Shown here in pieces: positions 45,499 through 55,921 of a stretch of DNA of 64,000 nt. The notes beneath the pieces were generated by a model. That model worked only from the letters and a program-made list of their open reading frames with translations. It searched no databases and was not told where the DNA came from. The position numbers and the translations under genes are program-made. Numbering within the stretch: position 1 is the stretch's first letter; the number at the start of each line of letters is the position of its first letter. Source of the DNA: Amphritea japonica ATCC BAA-1530 (lineage in GTDB: Bacteria; Pseudomonadota; Gammaproteobacteria; Pseudomonadales; Balneatricaceae); assembly GCF_016592435.1 (NCBI RefSeq), contig NZ_AP014545.1:2550693-2614692 (forward strand). Reading direction: 5' to 3'.

Positions 45499-46704
45499 TC
45501 AGGCAACAACCTTGTCTGTTTTAAGCTGAGCAATCTCTTCACCACTCAACCCTAATGCTGACAGTACGCCATCGGTATGCTGCCCCAGAAGTGGTGGCGC
45601 AGACTTATATTCGATCGGTGTTTCTGAAAACTTCACAGGGTTAGCCACCGAAGGAACAGTTCCCGCCTTCGGGTGCGGCAGATCAAGCCGCATCTTACGA
45701 TGCTTCACTTGCTGATCGTCAAAAACTTTATCAATCGTATTGATCGGCCCGCAGGGCACTCCACGTTCTGATAAGTTTTCTAACCACCAGTCACTACTTT
45801 GCCCTTTCATCAACTCAGCCACCAGCGGCGTCAGGTCGTCACGATTTTCAACCCGCAATGAATTGGTTGCAAACGCAGGGTTTTCAGCCAATTCAGGCGC
45901 GCCAGCAAGCGCACAGAATTTGGCAAACTGCCCATCATTGCCCACAGCCAGAATGATGTGACCATCAGCGGTAGGAAAGGCTTCATAAGGAACGATATTT
46001 GGATGAGCGTTGCCCAGACGTGCCGGAGGCTTACCACCCACCAGAAAGTTCATCGCCTGATTGGCGAGGGTTGCCACCTGAACATCCAGCAGTGCCATAT
46101 CAATATGCTGACCTACACCGCTCTCGTTACGATGTAACAGAGCCGCCTGGATCGCATTACAGGCATACAGCCCGGTCATCACATCCGCCAGTGCAACACC
46201 CACTTTCATAGGCTGACCATCCGGGTCACCGGTCACACTCATCAAGCCACCCATCGCCTGAATCATAAAGTCGTAGCCAGCACGTTCCGCGTAGGGACCA
46301 TCCTGACCAAATCCGGTGACTGAACAGTAGACCAGTCCCGGATTAACCTTTTTCAGACTGGCATAATCGAGGTCGTATTTTTTCAGACCACCGACTTTAT
46401 AGTTTTCAATGACGACATCAACCTCGGCCGCAAGGCGTTTAATCAACGCCTGACCGGCCTCCGTCGTCATATCAATGGCGATCGATTGCTTACCCCGGTT
46501 TGCGGACTGAAAATACGCCGCATCGCTAGGGTTGCCCTCTTCGTCTTTAACGAAGGGAGGCCCCCAGCCACGGGTATCATCACCACAACCGGGGCGCTCT
46601 ACCTTAATCACCTCAGCACCGAAATCAGCCAGCATCTGGCCGGCCCAGGGGCCCGCCAGAATACGACTCAGATCCAGTACTTTGATGTGAGACAGGGCCC
46701 CCAT
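45499..46704 (-). CDS. CaiB/BaiF (family III) CoA-transferase, probably glutarate-type
   Basis: A 401-residue family III CoA-transferase: LSRILAGPWAGQMLADFGAE, CSVTGFGQDGPYAERAGYD, and the catalytic aspartate in VALADVMTGLYA. Its ATG overlaps the gcdH stop by one base (TAATG), so the two are translated together. That pairing matches the glutarate CoA-transferase/glutaryl-CoA dehydrogenase sets of proteobacteria and mitochondrial SUGCT. It probably moves CoA from succinyl-CoA to glutarate. A hairpin, AAGGTTGTT/AACAACCTT, starts at the stop codon. Confidence 0.9.
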   Translation of the reverse strand: MGALSHIKVLDLSRILAGPWAGQMLADFGAEVIKVERPGCGDDTRGWGPPFVKDEEGNPSDAAYFQSANRGKQSIAIDMTTEAGQALIKRLAAEVDVVIENYKVGGLKKYDLDYASLKKVNPGLVYCSVTGFGQDGPYAERAGYDFMIQAMGGLMSVTGDPDGQPMKVGVALADVMTGLYACNAIQAALLHRNESGVGQHIDMALLDVQVATLANQAMNFLVGGKPPARLGNAHPNIVPYEAFPTADGHIILAVGNDGQFAKFCALAGAPELAENPAFATNSLRVENRDDLTPLVAELMKGQSSDWWLENLSERGVPCGPINTIDKVFDDQQVKHRKMRLDLPHPKAGTVPSVANPVKFSETPIEYKSAPPLLGQHTDGVLSALGLSGEEIAQLKTDKVVA

Positions 46705-47891
46705 TAGAAGAACGCCTGGATACCAGTCATGGCACGACCCAGAATCAGGGCGTGGATATCGTGAGTTCCTTCGTAGGTATTAACCGCTTCCAGGTTCATC
46801 ACGTGACGGATAACACCGAATTCATCAGAAATACCGTTACCACCGTGCATATCACGAGCAACACGGGCAATATCCAGAGACTTACCACAGTTGTTACGCT
46901 TCATCAGAGAGATCAGCTCAACCGGGCAACGATTATCATCCATTAGACGACCCATCTGCAGACATCCCTGCAAACCCAGAGAAATCTCAGTCTGCATATC
47001 TGCCAGCTTCTTCTGGATCAGCTGGTTAGCTGCCAGAGGACGCTGGAACTGGATACGATCCAGAGTGTACTGACGAGCAGAGGTCCAGCAGTATTCAGCA
47101 GCACCTAATGCGCCCCAGGCGATACCGTAACGTGCCTTGTTCAAACAACCGAACGGGCCCGCCAGGCCTTCAACACCTGGCAGCAAGTTTTCGTCAGGAA
47201 CAAAAACATCTTCCATAACGATCTCACCGGTTACCGAAGCACGCAGAGAGAACTTACCTTCAATTTTTGGTGCGCTCAGGCCTTTCATTCCTTTTTCCAG
47301 AACAAAGCCACGTACGACACCGTCAAGTTTCGCCCAAACAACAAAGACATCAGCTACCGGTGAATTGGTAATCCACATCTTCGCGCCTTTAACGATGTAA
47401 CCACCGTCAACTTTGGTCGCGCGAGTTTTCATGTTATTTGGATCAGAGCCAACATCTGGCTCAGTCAGACCGAAACAACCGATCCACTCGCCACTTGCCA
47501 GTTTTGGCAGGTACTTCATTCGCTGCTCTTCACTGCCGTAAGCATAAATCGGGTGCATAACCAGAGAAGACTGCACAGACATTGCTGAACGATAACCACT
47601 GTCTACACGCTCAACCTCACGGGCAACCAGACCGTAACAAACGTAATTAACTTCAGAGCCACCGTACTGCTCTGGCAGAGTAGAACCCAGCAGACCCAGT
47701 TCACCCAGCTCCTGCATAATCTCTGTGTGGAAAACTTCGTGACGGTTTGCTTCAGTGACCCGCGGCAACAACTGACCCTGACAATATTCGTGAGCGGCAT
47801 CACGTACCATCCGCTCCTCTTCTGTCAGTTGAGTTTCAAGGGAGAAAGGATCTTCCCAGTTAAATGCAGGCTTACTAGAAGATTTGCTCAT
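46704..47891 (-). CDS. gcdH: Glutaryl-CoA dehydrogenase
   Basis: 395 residues from [16 protein letters not shown]; an upstream ATG adds 22 residues not typical of the family. It oxidises and decarboxylates glutaryl-CoA to crotonyl-CoA with FAD. The catalytic glutamate is in [32 protein letters not shown] and [17 protein letters not shown] are typical of GcdH rather than of straight-chain acyl-CoA dehydrogenases. First gene of gcdH - CoA-transferase - (spacer) - semialdehyde dehydrogenase, the lower end of lysine breakdown through 5-aminovalerate. Confidence 0.95.
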   Translation of the reverse strand: MSKSSSKPAFNWEDPFSLETQLTEEERMVRDAAHEYCQGQLLPRVTEANRHEVFHTEIMQELGELGLLGSTLPEQYGGSEVNYVCYGLVAREVERVDSGYRSAMSVQSSLVMHPIYAYGSEEQRMKYLPKLASGEWIGCFGLTEPDVGSDPNNMKTRATKVDGGYIVKGAKMWITNSPVADVFVVWAKLDGVVRGFVLEKGMKGLSAPKIEGKFSLRASVTGEIVMEDVFVPDENLLPGVEGLAGPFGCLNKARYGIAWGALGAAEYCWTSARQYTLDRIQFQRPLAANQLIQKKLADMQTEISLGLQGCLQMGRLMDDNRCPVELISLMKRNNCGKSLDIARVARDMHGGNGISDEFGVIRHVMNLEAVNTYEGTHDIHALILGRAMTGIQAFF

Positions 47892-48271
47892 GTAACAGGC
47901 CTCTTGCTTTTCAGACTCTATGCAATGACTACCCAAAAGTAGTGATCTCTCAGCCACGATGACTAAGATCTGAGTCGCATATTGTTCATTATTTTTTACA
48001 AAACTAAGTGTCCAGTAACGTTAAAACTGGCCCAATTTCGTCCTAGGCAGATAATAAACGCCCGCTTGAGTATTCGTATATGCCCCTTCGGGGGGAGTTC
48101 ACACAACATCAGAATAAAAGTATAGCCTGCAGGCAAATCAAGCCAAACCTGTCCCCGACCGTTACGCCCCTGTTTCTGTCTTCAACAATAGGTCTGCCTC
48201 GCAAGGTTAATCTGCTAGGATGACGGTAAAGACACAGTCACAATAACAATTTTGATCCGAAGGATAACTCA
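47892..48271. other. Promoter region between gcdH and ybaN
   Basis: 380 bases between divergent genes. A GCCCC-TTCG-GGGG hairpin lies at 48082-48090. No regulator gene is adjacent, and no clear operator was seen. Confidence 0.4.
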
Positions 48272-48670
48272 GTGCCCAATACCCTGATCCGGGCTTTCTA
48301 TCTTACTGCAGGCCTCCTCTGTGTCCTGCTAGGCCTCATCGGCGTGGTGCTTCCACTACTGCCAACGACGCCTTTTCTGCTGGTTGCCGCCTTCTGCTTC
48401 TCGCGTAGTTCCGAAAAGTGGCACCAGTATCTACTTAATCATCGTTTATTTGGCCAACTGATTCGTGATTGGGAAGCCTATGGGGTGATACCTTTCAGGG
48501 TTAAACTTTTCTCCACAACGGTGATGTTAGTCATGATTAGTTATCCAATGCTCTTCCTCGATTTTCATCCCGGACTGAAAGCCCTGGCAGCAGGCACTGT
48601 CATTTTTGCCCTTTGGTATATCTGGAGCCGGCCTTCAGACCGTCCGGTCATTGATAGCGAATCCAGCTAA
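48272..48670 (+). CDS. ybaN: DUF454 inner-membrane protein, YbaN-like
   Basis: A 132-residue protein with a hydrophobic N-terminus (FYLTAGLLCVLLGLIGVVLP) and two further membrane segments; LLPTTPFLLVAAFCFSRSS and HRLFGQLIRDWE are the DUF454 marks. E. coli YbaN is of similar size (125) and of unknown function. The start codon is GTG. A perfect palindrome, GTTTATCC-A-GGATAAAC (48681-48697), follows the stop by 10 bases and may help end the transcript. Confidence 0.88.
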   Translation: MPNTLIRAFYLTAGLLCVLLGLIGVVLPLLPTTPFLLVAAFCFSRSSEKWHQYLLNHRLFGQLIRDWEAYGVIPFRVKLFSTTVMLVMISYPMLFLDFHPGLKALAAGTVIFALWYIWSRPSDRPVIDSESS

Positions 48671-48759
48671 GACACAACAAGTTTATCCAGGATAAACCTC
48701 ATACCTCATATAAGGGCCCTCTTACCTAAAGACTCACTATTAATTTAATTCAACAATTT

Positions 48760-48774
48760 TTGATTTAATATCAA
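48760..48774. promoter_or_regulatory. Palindrome upstream of metE
   Basis: TTGAT-TTAAT-ATCAA, 82-96 bases upstream of the metE start. The T-N11-A form could suit a LysR protein such as MetR, but it does not match the MetR consensus well. A second pair, GGAACA/TGTTCC (48816-48833), lies closer to the gene. Confidence 0.3.
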
Positions 48775-48855
48775 TTTACCTCATAATGAATTCTCACCAT
48801 AATCTCCTCTCTTTAGGAACAATCATCTGTTCCGCATACCTATCAACAGGAGAAA

Positions 48856-51153
48856 ATGGTGAAAACACATATTCCGGGCTTTCCCCGTATCGGCGCTCAA
48901 CGCGAACTGAAATTCGCATTAGAGGATTACTGGCATGGAAAATCCAGCCGCAACCAACTGGTTGATACGGCAAAGACACTGCGAATGCAAAACTGGAATA
49001 TACAAGCTCAAAGCGGCATGGATTTTGTCACCGTTAACGACTTTTCGCTGTATGACCAGGTACTCGATCATTCTGTATTACTCGGTTCGACACCTGAACG
49101 TTTCAACGACGGTAGCTGCGATAGTTTCGATAACTATTTCCGTATGGCCCGGGGGCGAGCGCCTTCTGGTGAGCCAACCCGAGCCTGCGAAATGACTAAG
49201 TGGTTTGATACGAACTACCATTATCTGGTACCTGAGCTTTCGCCAAACCAACGCTTTATTCTTAATCCGGAGAAGCTGTTAGCAGAAATCGCCGAAGCTC
49301 AACAACTTGGCCATCAGGTTAAACCCGTTATTCTTGGCCCAGTCACTTACCTGTGGCTGGCAAAATGCGCTAACGAGGAATTTGATCGACTGAGTTTGCT
49401 ACCGGCCTTGTTGGATAGCTATCAAGGCCTGCTGAAACTACTGGCACGCAAGAACATCGACTGGGTTCAAATTGATGAACCGGCACTGGTTATGGAGCTG
49501 GATACTCGCTGGCAGGAAGCTTACCGCGAAGCTTACCAGACTCTGAGCACCTGCGGTGCCGACCTGAAGCTTCTACTAACAACCTACTTCGGTGCGCTGG
49601 ATAAAAATTTCAACCTGACTAATTATCTGCCCGTCGATGGCTTTCATCTGGACGCAGTGCGCGGCGGTGATGAATTTATCCGTTTCAGCGAGCAGTTGAG
49701 ATCTGACCAGGTACTATCTGTCGGTGCAATTGATGGTCGTAATATATGGAAGGCCGATATCACTTCGCTGAAAGAAAAGCTTGCCACTGTTGCACAGCAG
49801 CTCGGGGATAACTTCTGGCTTTCCAGTAGTTGTTCCTTACTGCATGTACCGGTCGATCTGGCACAGGAATCAGGCTTTGATCCAGAACTCTATAGCTGGC
49901 TGGCCTTTGCTCATCAGAAATTATCTGAAATATCCCTGCTGAAAAGCACTCTGCTAAATCTGTCGCCACAAGCCGATACGGCTGAACAGCTGGCGGCGAA
50001 CCTGCGCGATGTTACCGCGCGAACTCAGTCTCAGCGAGTACACCGGATTGAGGTAAAAAGCCGGGTACACACCCTGACCCCGGAAGATGGGGAGCGGGGA
50101 TTAGCCTACGCCGAACGAGCCATTCAGCAGCAAAATAAATTACAACTACCGGCCTTCCCTACCACCACTATTGGCTCTTTTCCTCAAACCAGCGATATCC
50201 GTTCAGCCCGGGCCCGGTATCGCAGAGGCGAATTAGACAGCAGCGCCTATAACGCCATTATGCAGGCGGAGATCAGGGACTGTATTGAGCGGCAGGAACG
50301 CTATGGGCTGGATATGCTGGTTCACGGCGAGCCGGAACGCAACGACATGGTTGAATACTTCGGTGAGCAACTCGAAGGTTATACCACCAGTCAGCTTGGC
50401 TGGGTTCAGTCTTATGGCTCCCGTTGTGTTAAGCCACCCATTATCTATGGTGATATCTTACGTAAAGAAGCTATGACGGTCGGCTGGAGTCGCTATGCAC
50501 AATCTCTGAGTAATAAACCTGTTAAGGGAATGCTCACAGGTCCGGTAACCATGCTTCAGTGGGCCTTTGTCCGTGATGACCAGCCCCGTTCTGAAACCTG
50601 CCTACAGATCGCTCTGGCACTCAGGGATGAAGTAGTAGATCTTGAGCAGGCTGGTATAGCGGCTATTCAGATTGATGAACCTGCGATTCGTGAAGGCTTG
50701 CCTCTGAAGCGTTCGGAATGGGACTTCTATCTGCAATGGGCGGTCTATGCATTTCGTGTATCGGCCAGTGGAGTCCAGCCCGACACTCAGATCCATACCC
50801 ATATGTGCTATGCCGAATTTAATGACATTATCCAGGCTATCGCCGATATGGATGCCGATGTTATTACGATTGAAACCAGCCGCTCTAATATGGAATTGCT
50901 GGAAGTATTTACAAACTTTGATTACCCCAACGAAATCGGCCCTGGCGTCTATGATATCCACAGCCCGAATACACCGACAGTGGAGCAAATTCTATCTCTG
51001 ATAGATAAAGCCGCTACCCAGATCCCTGTTGAACGCCTCTGGATCAATCCGGATTGTGGATTAAAAACCCGTGGTTGGGATGAAGTGGCTACCAGCCTGA
51101 TCAATATGGTCGCTGCCGCAAAAATTCTGCGGGAACAAAGCCTGGCAGCCTGA
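48856..51153 (+). CDS. metE: Cobalamin-independent methionine synthase
   Basis: A 765-residue, two-barrel MetE that moves the methyl group of 5-methyl-THF-polyglutamate to homocysteine. Zinc ligands are in [10 protein letters not shown] (His, Cys) and [12 protein letters not shown] (Cys); [16 protein letters not shown] starts the C-terminal domain. Length fits E. coli MetE (753). AGGAG lies 6 bases before the ATG. No cobalamin riboswitch was recognised upstream. A terminator follows. Confidence 0.98.
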   Translation: MVKTHIPGFPRIGAQRELKFALEDYWHGKSSRNQLVDTAKTLRMQNWNIQAQSGMDFVTVNDFSLYDQVLDHSVLLGSTPERFNDGSCDSFDNYFRMARGRAPSGEPTRACEMTKWFDTNYHYLVPELSPNQRFILNPEKLLAEIAEAQQLGHQVKPVILGPVTYLWLAKCANEEFDRLSLLPALLDSYQGLLKLLARKNIDWVQIDEPALVMELDTRWQEAYREAYQTLSTCGADLKLLLTTYFGALDKNFNLTNYLPVDGFHLDAVRGGDEFIRFSEQLRSDQVLSVGAIDGRNIWKADITSLKEKLATVAQQLGDNFWLSSSCSLLHVPVDLAQESGFDPELYSWLAFAHQKLSEISLLKSTLLNLSPQADTAEQLAANLRDVTARTQSQRVHRIEVKSRVHTLTPEDGERGLAYAERAIQQQNKLQLPAFPTTTIGSFPQTSDIRSARARYRRGELDSSAYNAIMQAEIRDCIERQERYGLDMLVHGEPERNDMVEYFGEQLEGYTTSQLGWVQSYGSRCVKPPIIYGDILRKEAMTVGWSRYAQSLSNKPVKGMLTGPVTMLQWAFVRDDQPRSETCLQIALALRDEVVDLEQAGIAAIQIDEPAIREGLPLKRSEWDFYLQWAVYAFRVSASGVQPDTQIHTHMCYAEFNDIIQAIADMDADVITIETSRSNMELLEVFTNFDYPNEIGPGVYDIHSPNTPTVEQILSLIDKAATQIPVERLWINPDCGLKTRGWDEVATSLINMVAAAKILREQSLAA

Positions 51154-51173
51154 GTTTTTATGAAGCGCTAACC

Positions 51174-51210
51174 AATGGCCGATGGGTAAAACCACCGGCC
51201 ATTTTTGTTT
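51174..51210 (+). terminator. Terminator after metE
   Basis: AATGGCCG and CGGCCATT pair around a loop that has its own short stem, and the stem runs into TTTTTGTTT, about 20 bases past the stop. Confidence 0.82.
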
Positions 51211-51282
51211 CTCTGGCGCGCATTCCTGACTCGTTACTGCCTATAATAGCCATAGCTATAAACATGCCTGGAAGAATCGCTA

Positions 51283-51852
51283 ATGGGAAAACAATTTTCA
51301 GAACTGACTGAACGGCAGATAACCTTTATCAGCCAGCAGAAAATCTATTTTGTGGGTACCGCCGCAGACACCGGGCATGTAAACCTCTCCCCTAAAGGCG
51401 GTGATTCGCTACGGGTTATCAACTCAACCACGATTGCCTGGTTAAACCTGACCGGCAGCGGTAATGAATCTGCCGCCCATGTAATCCAAAATCCCCGAAT
51501 GACGATTATGTTCTGCGATTTTGATGGTTCACCTCTGATCCTCAGAACCTACGGCAATGCCAGAGTATTGCACCGTCAAGATGCCGAATGGTCTGATTAC
51601 AACCGACTATTTCCCACCAGCATTGCCACCCGACAGATCTTCATACTGGATATCAACCTGGTCCAGTCGTCCTGTGGAATGTCAGTACCCTACTTCGATT
51701 ACAAAGGTGACCGAAATGAGTTAGACCGGTGGTCTGAAAAACAGGGAAAAGCGGGTATAGAGCAATACTGGTCAAATAAAAACCAACAAAGCATCGATGG
51801 TTTCGATACTGAGATTGTCAAACGTACCGGTCTTATCGAGTCAGAAGATTAA
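51283..51852 (+). CDS. Pyridoxamine 5'-phosphate oxidase-like flavoprotein
   Basis: A 189-residue split-barrel protein: FISQQKIYFVGTAADTGHVN, LSPKGGDSLRVI, WLNLTGSGNESAAHV and MTIMFCDFDGSP are conserved in the PNPOx-like group of single-domain FMN or F420-type proteins. It is not PdxH itself. The substrate is unknown. It is convergent with murI, with 7 bases between stops. Confidence 0.87.
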   Translation: MGKQFSELTERQITFISQQKIYFVGTAADTGHVNLSPKGGDSLRVINSTTIAWLNLTGSGNESAAHVIQNPRMTIMFCDFDGSPLILRTYGNARVLHRQDAEWSDYNRLFPTSIATRQIFILDINLVQSSCGMSVPYFDYKGDRNELDRWSEKQGKAGIEQYWSNKNQQSIDGFDTEIVKRTGLIESED

Positions 51853-51859
51853 CACGCTC

Positions 51860-52669
51860 TCAAAGGTGTGGAATCGCCAGGACAGTCACCTCATCGCCCA
51901 GCAATAAACTGACTGAGCTTGATATATTCTCTGATGTGTTACTACTCCAGGCCTTAAAAGAACCGGAGTCATCATGAGGGTTTAGCAGGTTCAGTTCTGA
52001 TAACTTATTTTTTACCTGGACGGCCACAGGTGTTGCCGTATCAATAATACCTGCCCGATCCTGAAGCACATATTCGATAACAGGCTTAAGGAAGGGATAA
52101 TGGGTGCAGCCCAGTACAATCTGATCAGCGCCTTTGTCCAGCAAAGGCATAACGTACCGCGCGACCACTTTAAAGGTCTCAGGACTGTTAAGATCCCCCT
52201 CTTCGACTAACTCAACAAAACGGGGACACGCCTGAACCACAATAGTGGCCTGCTCCGAAAAACGCTCTTTCAACAACTGAAAAGAGGGACTCTTTAATGT
52301 TTGTTCGGTTGCAAGTACACCGATGACCCCGGCTTCGCTCTGCATAACAGCGGGTTTAATTCCGGGTTCGACACCAATCACTGGAATTTGAAATTTACTG
52401 CGTAAGATGTCGATCGAATGTAATGTTGCTGTGTTACAAGCAACAACGATCGCTTTGCAGTCCTGGTTACTTAAAAAACGTGAAACCGTTTCGGCACGCT
52501 CCTCAATGATCTCTTTCGACTGAGAACCATAGGGCGAAAAGGCCTGATCTGCGACATAGATCAAATTCTCTGAAGGAAGTTCGCTTCTGATAGCCTTAGC
52601 GATTGATATACCGCCCACACCTGAGTCAAAAATGCCGATAGGTCTTTCCACGATTACACCCGAATCCAC
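51860..52669 (-). CDS. murI: Glutamate racemase
   Basis: A 269-residue cofactor-free racemase that makes D-glutamate for peptidoglycan. The two catalytic cysteines are in VVACNTATLHS and VLGCTHYPFL; IGIFDSGVGGISIAKAI is the standard start. The last 40 residues (after ELNLLNPHDDS) are poorly conserved. It stands alone, convergent with the PNPOx-like gene. Confidence 0.96.
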   Translation of the reverse strand: MDSGVIVERPIGIFDSGVGGISIAKAIRSELPSENLIYVADQAFSPYGSQSKEIIEERAETVSRFLSNQDCKAIVVACNTATLHSIDILRSKFQIPVIGVEPGIKPAVMQSEAGVIGVLATEQTLKSPSFQLLKERFSEQATIVVQACPRFVELVEEGDLNSPETFKVVARYVMPLLDKGADQIVLGCTHYPFLKPVIEYVLQDRAGIIDTATPVAVQVKNKLSELNLLNPHDDSGSFKAWSSNTSENISSSVSLLLGDEVTVLAIPHL

Positions 52670-53024
52670 ACTAAATAAAGTATCAATTGGAAAGCATTAT
52701 TCGCTTTCCACTATTTTTTATAGTGCAACAAGAATATCACTGTTTTAAACCCGTTAAACAGAGGTGGCAACGCCATAATACCTACCCAGATCAATACAGA
52801 TTAAAATCGTTTCTAAACAGCCGTTGAAAGAGCAAGTTATCCCTGAAAAATGTATAAAAAAATCCGTGACCCACGATGCTCAAAAGAACTCTTCCGTTTT
52901 ATCTCACTTCCATACCCTGATCGTTCTTCAATATTGCTACAATCACCCGAACAGAAACCCCATTAGCAAACCCAAAGAAAGCGCCCTACCGGAAGGCTCT
53001 CTTTAGGAAACTCAGGAGAGACAA
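52670..53024. other. Intergenic region between murI and the isomerase gene
   Basis: No convincing gene. GGAAAGC/GCTTTCC (52689-52709) followed by ACTATTTTTT looks like a plus-strand terminator, though no plus-strand gene ends there. A weaker hairpin (AAAGAAAGCGCC with GGCTCTCTTT) lies just before the next gene. A 60-codon frame at 52824 is not believed. Confidence 0.45.
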
Positions 53025-53366
53025 GTGCCACACTGTATTATCGAGTACGCCAAACCTTTGGAGGCCCGGCTTAATCCAACAGAGTTGCTAAACGCTGTCT
53101 ATGAAGGCGCCTCTCTTTCAGGATTATTTGAGGGACCCGATATTAAAATCCGCGCGATCGCTTACGAAGCCTTTCTGACTGGCGCGGAGAAAAGTGCATT
53201 TATCCATGTAACAGCCCGCATCCTGAATGGCCGATCTCTGGAGCAAAAACAAAGATTATCTTCTACAGTTGTAAAGAGGTTAGCTGACCTGGGACTCGCC
53301 GATATTTCAATAACGGTAGAGATCGTTGAGATGGAAAGTGATAGCTACGCTAAATATCTGACTTAA
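53025..53366 (+). CDS. 5-carboxymethyl-2-hydroxymuconate isomerase-like protein
   Basis: A 113-residue tautomerase-fold protein from a GTG start with AGGAG 9 bases upstream. The second residue is the catalytic proline (MPHCIIEYAK), as in HpaF/CHMI. RAIAYEAFLTG and FIHVTARILNGRSLEQK fit the family. HpaF isomerises an intermediate of homoprotocatechuate breakdown, but no other hpa gene is in view, so the real substrate is uncertain. It is 9 bases upstream of a membrane protein gene. Confidence 0.87.
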   Translation: MPHCIIEYAKPLEARLNPTELLNAVYEGASLSGLFEGPDIKIRAIAYEAFLTGAEKSAFIHVTARILNGRSLEQKQRLSSTVVKRLADLGLADISITVEIVEMESDSYAKYLT

Positions 53367-53375
53367 GGAGAGAGA

Positions 53376-54038
53376 ATGTTCGCAGGTCATATCGGAGCGG
53401 CACTGGCGATAGGAAAGTTAGATAGAAAGGTGGGCTTAGGGCCACTGATCGCAGCCTCGCTTTTGATCGATCTGCTACTCTGGGCATTTATCCTGCTTGG
53501 CTGGGAATCGGTTGCCATTCCGGAAAACTTTACCGAAACCCATCAACCTTCCTTTATTTTCCCATTCTCTCACAGTCTTTCTGCCGCTATCATCTGGTCG
53601 GCACTCGCGGGGGTTGTTGCGTTTTTATGGTATTCCGAGCGAAAAGGATTGCATTTACGCGCCGTTTTTATGATCTCGATCGCCGTCTTATCTCACTGGT
53701 TACTCGATTTCACCGTCCATAACCCGCAACTCCCTCTGCTGGGAGAAGCCTCCTTCAAAGTAGGTTTGGGTCTTTGGGATAACATGCCCATCGCACTTCT
53801 GTTTGAAAGCTTCATTCTAGTTGCAGGTCTGTTCCTCTTTCTGTCCGGAGCCAACATATCAGGCGCAAAGAAGATCGCGCTTAGCATCCTTTGCCTGACG
53901 ACTCTCGCCTTTACTATCGCCGGCATGACCATCGCTCCGCCCCCACCATCGGCAATGGCCATGGCAGAAAGCTCAATAATAATAATCGCAGTTATCTGTG
54001 TGCTTGCGGGATGGCTGGGAAAAGAAAAAACAGCATAG
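53376..54038 (+). CDS. Membrane-bound metal-dependent hydrolase-like protein (YdjM/DUF457-like)
   Basis: A 220-residue protein with six or so hydrophobic segments. Polar residues that recall the YdjM family sit at the membrane face: MFAGHIGAALAIG, FPFSHSLSAAIIW and LSHWLLDFTVH. The family is called metal-dependent hydrolase from fold likeness; the reaction is not known. It follows the isomerase gene closely, so the two are probably one operon. Confidence 0.75.
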   Translation: MFAGHIGAALAIGKLDRKVGLGPLIAASLLIDLLLWAFILLGWESVAIPENFTETHQPSFIFPFSHSLSAAIIWSALAGVVAFLWYSERKGLHLRAVFMISIAVLSHWLLDFTVHNPQLPLLGEASFKVGLGLWDNMPIALLFESFILVAGLFLFLSGANISGAKKIALSILCLTTLAFTIAGMTIAPPPPSAMAMAESSIIIIAVICVLAGWLGKEKTA

Positions 54039-54046
54039 TTGTGAGT

Positions 54047-54080
54047 AATAAAAAGGCTGTCAGCCCCTGAGCAGGGCTGA
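54047..54080 (-). terminator. Terminator after the opine-oxidase-like operon
   Basis: TCAGCCC and GGGCTGA pair around a seven-base loop; on the minus strand CAGCCTTTTTATT follows. It lies between the convergent membrane protein and RidA genes and may serve both. Confidence 0.6.
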
Positions 54081-54133
54081 AGCAATAAAAAGCCATTCAC
54101 ATAACTTAAGCAAATATAAATGGCATTAATAAA

Positions 54134-54484
54134 TTAATCTGTTGCAGCGATGACTGAAATCTCAACCAGCAACTCCGGACTTGCCATCGCCGCCTCAACA
54201 CAGGCTCTTGCCGGAGCATAGCCCTCTGGCACCCAGCTATCCCACACTGAATTCATCTCAGCAAATAGCGCCATGTCCTTAATGTAGATAGTCGCTGAAA
54301 GTATTTTCTCCGGGCTGCTGCCCACAGAAAAAAGCAGATCAGACACTTTCTCTAACATTGTTTGAGTCTGATCCAGAATACCTGCCGAACGGTCTTCAGC
54401 GACCTGACCGCAAAGATAAGCCGTATTATTATGAATCACTACTTTGCTCATGCGAGCAGCAGTCTGATGGCGTTCAATCGTCAT
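54134..54484 (-). CDS. RidA-family protein, second copy
   Basis: A 116-residue RidA-fold protein: [40 protein letters not shown] and the arginine of [10 protein letters not shown]. It differs from the RidA at 32670 and is nearer to the Rid subgroups found in catabolic operons. It is last in the operon after the flavoenzyme subunits, 27 bases downstream, so its job is probably to hydrolyse the imine product of that oxidase. Confidence 0.9.
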   Translation of the reverse strand: MTIERHQTAARMSKVVIHNNTAYLCGQVAEDRSAGILDQTQTMLEKVSDLLFSVGSSPEKILSATIYIKDMALFAEMNSVWDSWVPEGYAPARACVEAAMASPELLVEISVIAATD

Positions 54485-54511
54485 GATTTTAGTCTCGAAA
54501 TTAATTAATAA

Positions 54512-55921
54512 TTACTTTATGGGCCTGTCCTGAGCTGGCTGACTAAGAGAAGCCAGTTCGCCCAATGTGACCGGCTTAATCGGGAAACGGATGTTGTAAT
54601 AGCCAACCTTTGAAGGAGTACTGCCTAACTCATCTGCCAATAAAGCAGTGACGGTAGATCCACACTGACGGCCCTGGCATGGCCCCATACCGGAACGGCA
54701 GAACGCCTTCGCCTGGTTCGGCCCAACGCAGCCATATTTCACCAGCCCGCGAATCTCACTGGCATTCACTTCCTCACAGCGACAGACGATAGTCTCTCCC
54801 TCGGGCCGGAGAAAGATATCCAGCGGACGGTAGAGATGATCAAGAAAAGGACGGATAGCCAACTGATGCGCTAACTCTTTACGTAACGAGCCTATCTCCG
54901 AGTCCTTTTGCCCCATCAGCCCTGATTGTTGAACAATCTCATTAGCAACAACACGCCCCTGAATCTCTGCCACAATAGCGCCGCCGATACCGGCAGAGTC
55001 GCCGGCAATAAAGATATCCGGGTGGCTGCTGCAGCCATTTTCTAACAGCGTGGGTTTCCAGCATTGCTGTGCTTCATCCCACTGGTGTTCCAGTCCAATA
55101 GCGCGGCCCAGTTGAGTATTGGGAATCACCCCCTGATGCACCAGCAATGTGTGGCATTCCAGTTGATGCACAGTCTTACCCTTGCGAAAACTAACCGAAG
55201 CAAGATTACCCTCACTCCCCGGCTCAGCACGCAATTCAGTTGCACACTTGTAGTATTTCACGCCACTACGGCGGATCTCATTGAGCATCCGCACACCTTT
55301 AAGCAGATGACGCCAGCCTTTAATGGCCCCGCCAATCTCCTTTAATGCCCTGCCGTAATTCGCCGTCGGGGTTGTTTCAACGATCCCTTCAACCCTGACA
55401 CCCGCCCTGATCAGCTGACAAGCGATCAGCAATAACAACGGACCGCTGCCGGCAATCACCAAGGGTTCTGCCGGCGTCAGACCCGATGACTTCAATAATA
55501 TCTGAGCAGCACCACAGGTCATCACGCCCGGTAGCGTCCAACCGGGAAAAGGGACCGGACGTTCCTGTGCGCCGGTCGCCAGTAACAGTTTTTTAAAACC
55601 AACCTGATGACTAACACCTTCCGCTGAAAAGCACAGGCTGTTCTCACCGGTCACTTCCCATACTGTCGCATTCGGTATATGCGTCAGCGGAGCCTGAGCC
55701 AGGCCTGCTAACAAGGATTCACCGACGTAGTAATCTTCACCCAGAATAGAACGGTTCTGCAGTATTGGACGGCCAATATTTCTATATATCTGTCCACCCG
55801 CCCGGGGCTGTTCGTCCAGTATCAGCGTCTTAAGCCCGGCGGTACTCGCTTCTTTAGCTGAAGCCATGCCAGCCGGTCCGGCACCGATTATCACCAGATC
55901 ATATTGCGGTAAATCTGTCAT
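54512..55921 (-). CDS. FAD/NAD(P)-type oxidoreductase with BFD-like [2Fe-2S] domain (HcnB/OoxA-like)
   Basis: A 469-residue protein. N-terminal FAD motif LVIIGAGPAGMASAKEA; second nucleotide motif IAGSGPLLLLIACQLIRAG; FAD-binding FIAGDSAGIGGA; C-terminal BFD-like cysteines in CRCEEV, YGCVGPNQAKAFCRSGMGPC and GRQCG. This architecture is shared by HcnB, octopine/nopaline oxidase subunit A and the D-hydroxyproline dehydrogenase complex. It overlaps the small [2Fe-2S] gene by four bases, so the subunits are made together. Membrane electron transfer to quinone is typical of the group. Confidence 0.88.
   Translation of the reverse strand: MTDLPQYDLVIIGAGPAGMASAKEASTAGLKTLILDEQPRAGGQIYRNIGRPILQNRSILGEDYYVGESLLAGLAQAPLTHIPNATVWEVTGENSLCFSAEGVSHQVGFKKLLLATGAQERPVPFPGWTLPGVMTCGAAQILLKSSGLTPAEPLVIAGSGPLLLLIACQLIRAGVRVEGIVETTPTANYGRALKEIGGAIKGWRHLLKGVRMLNEIRRSGVKYYKCATELRAEPGSEGNLASVSFRKGKTVHQLECHTLLVHQGVIPNTQLGRAIGLEHQWDEAQQCWKPTLLENGCSSHPDIFIAGDSAGIGGAIVAEIQGRVVANEIVQQSGLMGQKDSEIGSLRKELAHQLAIRPFLDHLYRPLDIFLRPEGETIVCRCEEVNASEIRGLVKYGCVGPNQAKAFCRSGMGPCQGRQCGSTVTALLADELGSTPSKVGYYNIRFPIKPVTLGELASLSQPAQDRPIK

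Noticed and set aside
48671-48855. Cobalamin riboswitch upstream of metE
   Set aside because: The spacer is only 185 bases, AT-rich, and no B12-box could be recognised.
52824-53006. 60-codon open frame before the isomerase gene
   Set aside because: No ribosome-binding site, no family likeness, and it ends within a hairpin just before the next gene.
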